Positions 1-5,522 of a stretch of DNA of 6,610 bases are shown in pieces. This stretch comes from Anaerolineae bacterium. GTDB taxonomy: Bacteria; Chloroflexota; Anaerolineae; 4572-78; J111. The position numbers and the translations under genes were made by a program. The notes under the pieces were generated by a model that worked only from the letters and a program-made list of their open reading frames with translations, was not told the origin of the DNA and made no database searches. Position 1 is the first letter of the stretch. Each line of letters begins with the position of its first letter. Location: contig JAGRCC010000190.1 of NCBI GenBank assembly GCA_020433785.1, positions 1-6,610 of the forward strand, read 5' to 3'.

Positions 1-77
1 GGAGCAGCATGCCGGCGGCGATTCTGGCTGCCACCGGAGCTGCTATCTTTGCCCAGCTGCTTGGACTGCTGATCTAA
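1..77 (+). CDS. Possible 3' end of a membrane protein gene (partial)
   Basis: The frame with codons beginning at position 3 is open from the window edge to TAA at 75-77. It encodes a very hydrophobic, Ala/Leu-rich C terminus (…AAIFAQLLGLLI-stop), as expected for a last transmembrane helix. Nothing identifies the family. The same frame reopens after the stop and runs 34 more codons to TAA at 180-182, only 9 nt before holA, so the true gene end is uncertain. The complementary strand is also open in the same codon register from about position 209 to the edge, which could be coincidence. Codon third positions do not decide between the strands. Confidence 0.35.
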   Translation, partial: SSMPAAILAATGAAIFAQLLGLLI

Positions 78-191
78 GAGCGATACACCACCAGCGGTCA
101 GCCCGGCAACCTGGAAATTCAGCGCATTACGGCTAAACCCAATAGCCGGGTAATGATTCACCGCGTCGATACCATTCAGTAACCAATTACG

Positions 192-1163
192 ATGCTCTAC
201 CTGCTGCACGGCCCCAATGATTTTGCCCGCAATGAAAAAATTGCCGAAATCCGAGCCGCCCTAGGCGATCCGACGGTGGCCGATCTCAACATCACCAGCC
301 TCGATGGCCGGGATCTTAAACTGGGTACTATTCGCAACTATGCCGACGCTATGCCGTTCATGGCTGACAAGCGGGTGGTCATTGTGCAAGGTTACCTTAG
401 CCAGTTGAAGAGTGATACGGATGGTTTGAAGCAGGTGATTGATTACCTAAAGCATCTGCCCGGCAGCACAGATTTGGTCTTAGTTGAAATAGAAACGCTG
501 CCCAAAAATCACGCGGTGGTTAAGATCGCGGCTGAGTTGGGGGCGACTGTCATCAACTATGGCGCTATAGATCGGGATAGTTTGCGACCCTGGATTATGC
601 AGCGCGTTAAAGCGCTTAACGCCGCCATCGAGCCGGATGCGGTCGACCTGCTGGGCCGGCTGGTTGGCCCTGAACCGCGCATCCTCATCAGCGAGATTGA
701 AAAGCTAACCTTATACGTTGGCGGTGAACGGTCCATTCAAATTGAGGATGTTAAGCTGCTGGTGCCTTACACCGAGGAGGCTGAAAACTTCGGCCTGACC
801 AACGCCATCGGACAGCGGAACGCCCGCCGGGCCTATGATCAGCTGCGCAAACAGCTTGACGAAGGCAAACACCCCATGAGCCTGCTGGGCAGTATAGCCG
901 CCCAGGTGCGGGGCTTATTGGAGGTGAAGGATATGGCCGAGCGTCGCTTATCGCCGCAGGAAATTGCCCAAGCCAAAGGCTGGCGGAGTGATTACGCGGC
1001 CAAAATGCGTCTCAAGGAAGCCGCCAACTTTTCGATGGCCCGGCTAGAGGAAATTTTGGAGATGCTGCTCGAAATGGATTTGGCCATCAAAACGGGCCGC
1101 ATCGACAGCATGCTGGCGCTTGATATGCTAGTAGCGCGGCTGTGTAAGCCGGCTAAAGAGTAA
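192..1163 (+). CDS. holA: DNA polymerase III subunit delta
   Basis: This is the delta subunit of the replicative clamp loader. In the cytoplasm it opens the beta sliding clamp ring and, with gamma/tau and delta-prime, loads it onto primed DNA. The 323-aa length is normal for the family. Visible family features are the N-terminal degenerate P-loop-like strand/turn LLHGPNDF (4-11), the MADKRVVIV block (57-65) of the AAA+-like domain, the domain II signature around GPEPRILISEIEKLTLY (159-175), and the helical domain III collar from about 200 (FGLTNAIGQRNARRA, later LLEMDLAIKTGRID at 292-305). The ATG at 192 is the first start giving an intact clamp-binding N terminus. It lacks a recognisable Shine-Dalgarno sequence, which may mean translational coupling to an upstream frame ending at 182. 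It converges on the 1180-1515 gene with 16 bp between stop codons. Identification is firm. Confidence 0.95.
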   Translation: MLYLLHGPNDFARNEKIAEIRAALGDPTVADLNITSLDGRDLKLGTIRNYADAMPFMADKRVVIVQGYLSQLKSDTDGLKQVIDYLKHLPGSTDLVLVEIETLPKNHAVVKIAAELGATVINYGAIDRDSLRPWIMQRVKALNAAIEPDAVDLLGRLVGPEPRILISEIEKLTLYVGGERSIQIEDVKLLVPYTEEAENFGLTNAIGQRNARRAYDQLRKQLDEGKHPMSLLGSIAAQVRGLLEVKDMAERRLSPQEIAQAKGWRSDYAAKMRLKEAANFSMARLEEILEMLLEMDLAIKTGRIDSMLALDMLVARLCKPAKE

Positions 1164-1179
1164 GCAAAGGTGGCCAACT

Positions 1180-1515
1180 TTAGAAAGCAATGATGGGTTT
1201 GACGTAGATTAGTAAAAAAATGAGGTAGAGATAAGTTGGGTAGATAATCCGTCGAGGGCGAATACGATCAAAGTAGGCCAAAAAACAGATCGATGAGGTT
1301 ATCAAGGTTAGTAGAAGCCACCAGCCCAGTTCTAAAGTGACAAAGGGGTAAATGGTGCCGGGTGGATCAAGAATGACATTGATCCCTTGAATACCGAAGA
1401 AAAACATGAGAAATTGGTGGACAAGGCCGATAATTACCGGTATCCAGATCAATACCTGTTTGACCAACATGCCCAGCAGAAATTTTAGGTCATCATTAGA
1501 GGTCGGTGTCGTCAT
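1180..1515 (-). CDS. Small three-TM membrane protein, unknown function
   Basis: This 111-aa protein is of unrecognised family. A short polar N terminus is followed by three hydrophobic stretches at about 20-40, 62-82 and 89-109. A basic D-R-I-R-P-R-R loop (83-89) sits before the last helix and suggests that this loop is cytoplasmic. The middle contains a Gly/Pro turn (DPPG, 50-53) and a W-W pair (65-66). The ATG at 1515 is preceded by a good ribosome binding site (AGAGGA, about 7 nt away) inside the 3' end of the upstream lipoprotein gene. The two reading frames overlap by 20 bp, so they are almost certainly co-transcribed and probably translationally coupled. It is the last gene of the membrane operon. 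The overlap supports a shared role with the SPFH-like protein, but nothing shows what it does. Confidence 0.8.
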   Translation of the reverse strand: MTTPTSNDDLKFLLGMLVKQVLIWIPVIIGLVHQFLMFFFGIQGINVILDPPGTIYPFVTLELGWWLLLTLITSSICFLAYFDRIRPRRIIYPTYLYLIFLLIYVKPIIAF

Positions 1516-2464
1516 CGGTTTCCTCTCGCGGGCGTTTTGAGCTGCCCATTAGACCGGCTAGACTGGTCAACCCTCCCCCCAAATTACGAGCGGCATCAAC
1601 TTTGCCTCTTGTCTCCTGATAAACGCGGTAAAGTTCTCTGGACTCGCGGCTGTCCGGGTCCAACCGAGCCGCTTCCGCATAAGCTAGATAAGCGATACCG
1701 CCAGCCGCCGCTTCGGCTTTTCGGTTGAGCGCATCCATCGTCTCTTGAGGATACTGTGTTTCAATATTAAAGCGTATAACCTGAACCCCAAAATCCTCCG
1801 ACAATTCTGTCACCACCGGTAAGTTTATAAAATCTTCAGCGATATTTTTGAGATCCTTTTCCAGTTCTTCCAGAGTAGGGTAATTTAGAGCCTGATGCAG
1901 TAACTCTTGTTCCAAAGATTTTTCGACAAACTCCGCAACACGATTCCAGGTCATTCGCGTTGAGGCCATGCGCAGCATGCGCCGGGCGGTTAACGAAATA
2001 ACAGCACCCACAAAGAGGCCATCTCGTGCCTTGATCAGTACTTCAGACAGATCGATACTTTTAGGCTGGACATATTTGACCACAAAAAATTCGGCAATCA
2101 GCCAGGGGATCCCTAACACCAGAATGGGCAAAATAAAAGCAATGATCAATCCATGACGCGGGGGTTGGCGCTCGCTGCACTCGTCATTAGTGCAATTTGC
2201 TGCGTCAGGAGGTGTTAAGCTTAAGGCCTTTAGGGGAAAAGGGGTAATGGTGGGCGTGGGTGTCACTGTAGGCGTGGGTATCACTGTGGAGGTGGCCGTG
2301 GCCTGAACCACTTCTGCCACCACGTCACCCACCGTCGCGGTCACATTATTGGACTCTTCTACAATTTCGGTTGGCAGCGTGGCTTCACCAGGCACAACTC
2401 GGATCACATCGCAGGCCAGGGTGAATAATAATAGAAAAATCCCTATCACAAGTTTGTTTCTCAC
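1496..2464 (-). CDS. Lipoprotein-TM protein with distant SPFH/Band-7-like domain
   Basis: The protein has 322 aa. Its N terminus looks like a lipoprotein signal peptide ending at Cys18 (…LFTLAC; the box is imperfect, with Thr at -3), then D-V-I-R-V-V-P, a Pro/Thr-rich linker (about 55-77) and two cysteines (91, 96). A strong transmembrane helix follows (about 105-128). The remaining roughly 190 residues resemble a Band-7/SPFH fold: KARDGLFVGAVISL (145-158) where prohibitins have a DG-x-v strand, a helical stretch with PTLEELEKDL (196-205), then FGVQVIRFNIET (225-236) and an Ala/Glu-rich helix (from about 246). The C-terminal tail is acidic. This SPFH assignment is my inference from pattern, not a search. 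The predicted topology puts the lipid anchor and linker outside and the SPFH-like part in the cytoplasm. The start is GTG, with TAGGA upstream overlapping the previous gene's stop codon. An ATG one base upstream runs straight into TGA and is not used. Confidence 0.8.
   Translation of the reverse strand: MRNKLVIGIFLLLFTLACDVIRVVPGEATLPTEIVEESNNVTATVGDVVAEVVQATATSTVIPTPTVTPTPTITPFPLKALSLTPPDAANCTNDECSERQPPRHGLIIAFILPILVLGIPWLIAEFFVVKYVQPKSIDLSEVLIKARDGLFVGAVISLTARRMLRMASTRMTWNRVAEFVEKSLEQELLHQALNYPTLEELEKDLKNIAEDFINLPVVTELSEDFGVQVIRFNIETQYPQETMDALNRKAEAAAGGIAYLAYAEAARLDPDSRESRELYRVYQETRGKVDAARNLGGGLTSLAGLMGSSKRPREETDDDTDL
2253..2288. repeat. 18-bp tandem repeat, two copies, in Pro/Thr linker
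   Basis: Two adjacent 18-bp units (2253-2270 and 2271-2288) match at 16 of 18 positions. A more decayed unit lies to the left. On the coding strand they encode the T-V-x-P-T-P repeats of the lipoprotein linker. Unit length is a multiple of three, so copy-number change would alter linker length without breaking the frame. Confidence 0.7.
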
Positions 2465-2474
2465 ACATGTGTTC

Positions 2475-2975
2475 CTACTTTAGTACTCGCCGGTACCTGG
2501 CCAGCTCTCTTTTGAGCGCTTTAACCTCTTCCGACTCGGTGCGCAAGGTCCGGTTAGCCATAAGAAAAAGGATCATGGTTCCCAGCGTAAGCATGATACC
2601 AATCTTGAGCGTGTCATCATTGATCACGGCCGCGACATTGGGAGGTTGCCCTTCAAACAACACCGGAGCCACAATGGGCTGAAACATGTAGTAAGCCGAT
2701 GCTAAAAAAGCGCCTAGCAAAAATAAGCGGGCCATAGGTTTGATGGTTTCTCGAATGGTATCGCCGATGTGGCCCAGCATGGAGAACAGAATAATGGCAA
2801 ATTGAAGAAAGACAACCGCTCCGCCTAATAATAATTTTAGATTTGGATTACTCAACGAAGCGACCCGCACCCCCATCACTTCAATTTCGGTTCCCCCCAA
2901 TATTTGGGGCATCAAGTCCAGACCAAAGAAGGCTATTAAGAAGATTATAAGTAACAGTGCCAAAATTTTTCCCAT
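2475..2975 (-). CDS. Four-TM membrane protein, unknown function
   Basis: This 166-aa integral membrane protein is of unrecognised family. Predicted helices lie at about 2-20, 46-69, 81-105 and 123-141. They are followed by a highly charged C-terminal helix (about 142-166, R-T-E-S-E-E-V-K-A-L-K-R-E-L pattern) that could form a coiled coil in the cytoplasm. I chose the ATG at 2975 because it starts directly at the first hydrophobic helix. A TTG six codons upstream (2993) is possible but has no better ribosome binding site. Neither start has a strong one, and a perfect 10-bp palindrome (2979-2988) sits just before the ATG. It is the first gene of a three-gene operon: its stop is 10 bp from the lipoprotein start, and that gene's ribosome binding site overlaps the stop. 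A membrane scaffold or partner role for the SPFH-like protein is only a guess. Confidence 0.8.
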   Translation of the reverse strand: MGKILALLLIIFLIAFFGLDLMPQILGGTEIEVMGVRVASLSNPNLKLLLGGAVVFLQFAIILFSMLGHIGDTIRETIKPMARLFLLGAFLASAYYMFQPIVAPVLFEGQPPNVAAVINDDTLKIGIMLTLGTMILFLMANRTLRTESEEVKALKRELARYRRVLK

Positions 2976-3049
2976 AACACACCGGTGTTGCAAGAACTTG
3001 CCAGACTGTTGTGGATTTGATCATGCAATAGCCCGAAGTTGCTTTAGTT

Positions 3050-3072
3050 CTATCTGATTAGATAGATAATCA
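3050..3072. repeat. Two overlapping, mutually exclusive inverted repeats
   Basis: CTATCT-GATT-AGATAG (3050-3065) and TGATTA-GATAGA-TAATCA (3055-3072) are both perfect 6-bp-arm inverted repeats sharing 11 bases. Only one can form at a time. In the membrane operon's likely leader (minus strand) they would be alternative hairpins, though both are AT-rich and weak. Confidence 0.5.
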
Positions 3073-3115
3073 ATGCTCGTTGATGAGCGCTAGTGTAACA
3101 TAAAGACATTATAAG

Positions 3116-3130
3116 TGGTTAAAGTAACCA
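3116..3130. repeat. Perfect 15-bp dyad TGGTTA-AAG-TAACCA
   Basis: This perfect inverted repeat has 6-bp arms and a 3-bp centre. That geometry suits a dimeric helix-turn-helix operator better than a terminator, since no T tract follows on either strand. It lies immediately upstream (minus-strand sense) of one of the three TATAAT hexamers, so a bound protein could touch RNA polymerase. Confidence 0.45.
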
Positions 3131-3160
3131 AGCGGAGACGAAACGCTTCATTATAATACT

Positions 3161-3186
3161 TTGACACAAAAGGCTTTTTATGTCAA
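3161..3186. repeat. 26-bp near-perfect dyad with TTGACA at both ends
   Basis: The element starts with TTGACA and ends with TGTCAA, and 22 of its 26 positions are symmetric around a central GC. Each strand therefore carries a consensus -35 hexamer at its outer edge. Neither has a -10 at the usual spacing: on the minus strand the nearest TATAAT is 25 bp away. A T-rich run follows on the plus strand, but no plus-strand gene lies upstream to terminate. It could be an operator, a cruciform, or a factor-assisted promoter with an unusual spacer. Confidence 0.5.
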
Positions 3187-3234
3187 GTTTTTATCTTTAT
3201 GAGAAAAATTCGTGACCTAACATAAAATTATAAC

Positions 3235-3260
3235 CCCTTTGCTAAAAAGACAAAAAAGGG
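3235..3260 (-). terminator. Weak possible terminator after the sortase gene
   Basis: In the sortase transcript, CCCTTT and AAAGGG form a 6-bp stem around a 14-nt U-rich loop about 8 nt after the stop codon. AU-rich sequence follows, but not a clean U tract. The stem is short, so readthrough into the membrane operon cannot be excluded. Confidence 0.25.
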
Positions 3261-3267
3261 ACTTTTG

Positions 3268-3924
3268 TTATGGTATAGGGGGTGATTCTGGAGCCGGCAC
3301 GGCGATGACAATCAATCGGTGGGTGTTGGTCCAGCTAGGCCAGCAGGTAATTAGAGTCAATTGTTCCCGTTCGGTCGGTTGGGTAACATCGAGTAAATAT
3401 TGCTCGGCTTCTGTTGAAGCGGCAAAAGTGCGGATAATATTTTTCTCTACTACTCGATAGGTAGTCATTTCGGCCTGATCCGTTTCAAGTTTGATCTCAT
3501 CGCCAAGCTGTAGATCATCCAGCGCCGCGAATACGTGGCCGCCGGTGCTGGCATTATGACCGGAAATGACCACGTTGCTTCCCTGTCCCGGCAGCGCCGA
3601 GTTACGATGCCACCCCGCTTCATTTTCTGGCATGTCCCACTCACTGATAAATTGATCGCCCTGTTGGCTAACTTGCCAGCCCATCTCAACAACTGGTGCA
3701 TCCAAGTTAATGCTCTCGGCGATAATGCGGCGAGGTAAATCGGACGATGCTTCGGCGGTTGCCCCTATCTGGGGCGTGGCGGTAGCCGCCGGTGTCGGCG
3801 TATCGGCGGGGACAACTCGAATAATGTCGCCGCACGCGGATAAAATCACTAGCAGACCGGCCAGCTGAAGCAGTGCCAGAATCAAGGAGAAGCTTGTTTT
3901 GATTACAGAAGTGTTTTTTAACAC
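3268..3924 (-). CDS. Sortase (lipoprotein-anchored, class D/E-like)
   Basis: This cysteine transpeptidase cuts a C-terminal sorting motif and joins the protein to a cell-envelope nucleophile. It has 218 aa from the chosen GTG start. The signal peptide (1-30) ends in an ideal lipobox, LSAC, with Cys31 as the lipidated residue, followed by G-D-I-I-R-V-V-P, a Pro/Thr/Ala-rich linker (40-60) and the sortase barrel. All three catalytic residues are present: His123 in VISGHNAS, Cys194 in TLITC (matching TLxTC), and Arg203 in NTHRLIVIA. The class D/E assignment rests on overall size and motif context and is tentative. A TTG at 3966 gives 14 extra residues overlapping the upstream gene but lengthens the signal peptide oddly, so GTG at 3924 is preferred. 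The upstream DUF4397 gene ends 23 bp away and carries a sorting-like C terminus, so it is the likely substrate. A lipid anchor is unusual, because sortases normally use an uncleaved N-terminal helix. Confidence 0.9.
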   Translation of the reverse strand: MLKNTSVIKTSFSLILALLQLAGLLVILSACGDIIRVVPADTPTPAATATPQIGATAEASSDLPRRIIAESINLDAPVVEMGWQVSQQGDQFISEWDMPENEAGWHRNSALPGQGSNVVISGHNASTGGHVFAALDDLQLGDEIKLETDQAEMTTYRVVEKNIIRTFAASTEAEQYLLDVTQPTEREQLTLITCWPSWTNTHRLIVIAVPAPESPPIP

Positions 3925-3947
3925 GGAGCAACCAAACGGCAGGCTGA

Positions 3948-4817
3948 CTAGCGACGAGCCACCCAAAAGCCTACACAGCCCAGCAGAATTAACGCCGCTC
4001 CAATCAGTACGCCAATGGCTTGGGGCGATAAGAAGGCTCCGGTCACGGGAGGATAGATCGGCGGCGGGCCAGCAGGCTGATCGCCGCCCGGTGGTCGGCT
4101 GGCCCCGGGTGGAAAGGGCATAGGATACGAGGGGATTTGGTGTTCACCGGCATCGAGAGTGTACAGCAGCCGCAGCGCGGTCGGTTGATCCTGTAACTGA
4201 CCGATCATAAAAACGGTATGAACGCTGTTATTGACTAATTCCAACGGCGGGGCATTTAGTGAGGTCATCTCCACGCCGTTCAAACGGATACGCGGTTGGT
4301 ATAGGCCGGGGTCAAGGAGAAAATAGTCGCTGGTTTCCTTAAAGGCCAGAGTCCGGCAGACATCCCCTAGACAAAACTCAGCCGTAGGCGTATAGGTCGC
4401 GGCGTGAACAATTCGTACCTTGCTGGTTCCGTCGCCGGGCAAGCGGTTATCGTCAGTTAGCCGCCAATAGTCGATGCCTCTAATCCGACCGGCCACCATA
4501 ATGGTATATTCCTGATCGGTACTGTAGGCCTCGGTCACTTCTCGCATGGTGGGATCTTCGGGGCTGACGCCGGCCGGCCGCACTTTGATGGTCCGTTCGC
4601 CGGCGTCAACCGGGGTATAATCAGAAATAAATTGGAAATCAATGTTATCGAAAAAGAGGAGATCGTTAACGTAAATATCGATATTCTGCAGGCCGGTGGC
4701 CGCGTGAACCACCCGCAGGCGAGGCCGTTGGTCAGCATAGCTGAGGCTGCTTCCAACAGCCAACAGCAGCAGGAATATCCCCAAAATTTGGATAACCAAT
4801 CGCCGATATGCGTTCAT
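3948..4817 (-). CDS. Secreted DUF4397 protein with sortase sorting signal
   Basis: This 289-aa surface protein has a signal peptide (about 1-28, likely cleaved after S-Y-A). Two DUF4397-type beta-sandwich halves follow: RLRVVHAATGLQNIDIYV (33-50) and KVRIVHAATYTPTAEFCL (133-150), whose VHAA motifs are spaced exactly 100 residues apart. Cys149 and Cys154 may form a disulfide. A Pro/Gly-rich wall-spanning-like stretch (about 231-257) leads to Y-P-P-V-T-G (255-260), a hydrophobic helix (about 266-286) and a terminal A-R-R. This arrangement is that of a cell-wall sorting signal, with Pro where LPxTG has Leu. DUF4397 domains occur in exported proteins; their ligand is not known to me. The ATG at 4817 has GAGG-rich sequence upstream as ribosome binding site. 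The sortase gene follows by 23 bp and the TPR gene precedes by 45 bp. Confidence 0.9.
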   Translation of the reverse strand: MNAYRRLVIQILGIFLLLLAVGSSLSYADQRPRLRVVHAATGLQNIDIYVNDLLFFDNIDFQFISDYTPVDAGERTIKVRPAGVSPEDPTMREVTEAYSTDQEYTIMVAGRIRGIDYWRLTDDNRLPGDGTSKVRIVHAATYTPTAEFCLGDVCRTLAFKETSDYFLLDPGLYQPRIRLNGVEMTSLNAPPLELVNNSVHTVFMIGQLQDQPTALRLLYTLDAGEHQIPSYPMPFPPGASRPPGGDQPAGPPPIYPPVTGAFLSPQAIGVLIGAALILLGCVGFWVARR

Positions 4818-4862
4818 TGTCGCCTGCCTCGCCTCTTAACCCCTACTTAATTGTAACAGCCG

Positions 4863-5426
4863 CTAGTTTTTGTTTTCGGCCTGGTCTGGGGTGCTGCCAC
4901 CCAAAAATTTGTTGGGAGCTTTGAGAATTTGGCGCATAATTTTTCGCTTAAACGAATTTTTGGGCATATTTTCAATGCCTTCCTCATAAGCCCCAATGGC
5001 GGCAATATATTGGCCCTGTTTCATTCGGATTTTACTCACAGCCTGCCAGGAATACATAGCCATGTCATTTTCACCCACTTCTTCCAACAGAGTCGCCGCC
5101 ATTTTGTAGGTTTCAACTGCTTCATCCAAATCGCCGTCAGCTTGGAGCGTCGCGGCCAAGTTGCCCAGTGTTTGCCCTTGACCCTTTTTGTCCTGTAAAG
5201 CGGTAAAGCGATCCAGTGCTTCGTCCAGCGCTTCGTAGGCGGCTTCGTAATCCTCCAGTTGGGTCCGCACCACCCCCATATCATTGTAGATCTCGGCCAT
5301 CTGGCGTGAGGTCTCATCGATATGGGTTAGGGCTTCTTGAAACTTTTGCAGGGCCTCCTCAAGCTGGCCCCGGCGAAAGAGTTTTACACCATCTTCATGA
5401 AGTTTTTTGGCAGTTGGGTTCGTCAT
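4863..5426 (-). CDS. TPR repeat protein
   Basis: This 187-aa cytoplasmic protein is built almost entirely of tetratricopeptide repeats, which form a helical scaffold for protein contacts. About four repeats are seen (5-38, 43-76, 83-116, 123-156), with typical signatures such as G-x-L-E-E-A-L-x-x-F-x-x-A-L (20-33) and G-D-L-D-E-A-V-E-T-Y (98-107). A basic helix (160-173) and a polar tail follow. It has no signal peptide or membrane span. The ATG at 5426 has AAGGA about 9 nt upstream. It lies 96 bp after the regulator gene and 45 bp before the DUF4397 gene on the same strand, so co-transcription is possible. A lone extended -10-like element (TGGTATCCT, complement of 5474-5482) could give it its own promoter. 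A partner cannot be named. Confidence 0.85.
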   Translation of the reverse strand: MTNPTAKKLHEDGVKLFRRGQLEEALQKFQEALTHIDETSRQMAEIYNDMGVVRTQLEDYEAAYEALDEALDRFTALQDKKGQGQTLGNLAATLQADGDLDEAVETYKMAATLLEEVGENDMAMYSWQAVSKIRMKQGQYIAAIGAYEEGIENMPKNSFKRKIMRQILKAPNKFLGGSTPDQAENKN

Positions 5427-5522
5427 TTTTTATTTTTCCTTATACAAGCCAACGGGTTAATAGTGATTGATTTAGGATACCATAACTGGGGGGTGATTTA
5501 CCAGCTTGCCAGTGAAAAATAA

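Larger units (their letters stand above)
2976..3267. promoter_or_regulatory. AT-rich intergenic region with clustered inverted repeats
   Basis: No gene is visible in these 292 bp, which lie upstream of the membrane operon and downstream of the sortase gene. At least five inverted repeats are present: overlapping alternatives at 3050-3072, GCTC/GAGC at 3075-3088, TGGTTA-AAG-TAACCA at 3116-3130, AAGCG/CGCTT at 3130-3148, and a 26-bp dyad at 3161-3186. Three perfect TATAAT hexamers occur on the minus strand (complements of 3108-3113, 3150-3155 and 3227-3232). None has a good -35 at 16-18 bp or an extended -10 motif. The operon promoter is therefore probably here but cannot be pinned down. Confidence 0.5.

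Noticed and set aside
1..209. Minus-strand open frame from about 209 to the left edge, in the same codon register as the plus frame
   Set aside because: It has no ATG and no ribosome binding site, would start inside holA, and antisense frames in this register often stay open by composition. It cannot be fully excluded without upstream sequence.
1166..1181. Imperfect 16-bp palindrome AAAGGTGGCCAACTTT between the convergent holA and 1180-1515 genes, as a bidirectional terminator
   Set aside because: There is no T tract on either side, and the centre is a self-complementary TGGCCA that leaves no proper loop. The palindrome is 14 of 16 symmetric but may be chance.
2464..2466. ATG overlapping the GTG start of the SPFH-like lipoprotein gene
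   Set aside because: It is out of frame and followed immediately by TGA, so it encodes nothing; the GTG gives the full signal peptide.
2976..2993. TTG start at 2993 for the four-TM protein
   Set aside because: It adds only six polar residues without a Shine-Dalgarno sequence, while the ATG at 2975 starts right at the first membrane helix.
3925..3966. TTG start at 3966 for the sortase, adding 14 residues
   Set aside because: It would overlap the DUF4397 gene by 19 bp and prepend a non-basic segment with an extra Cys to an otherwise ideal lipoprotein signal peptide that begins M-L-K-N.
3535..4123. Open reading frames on the plus strand opposite the sortase and DUF4397 genes, and similar ones opposite other genes
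   Set aside because: They lie fully antisense to genes with recognisable domains, lack ribosome binding sites and show no domain-like pattern.
5486..5514. CTGG/CCAG repeats after the XRE gene as its terminator
   Set aside because: Stems are only 4-5 bp with long loops and no T tract, so readthrough into the TPR gene is as likely.
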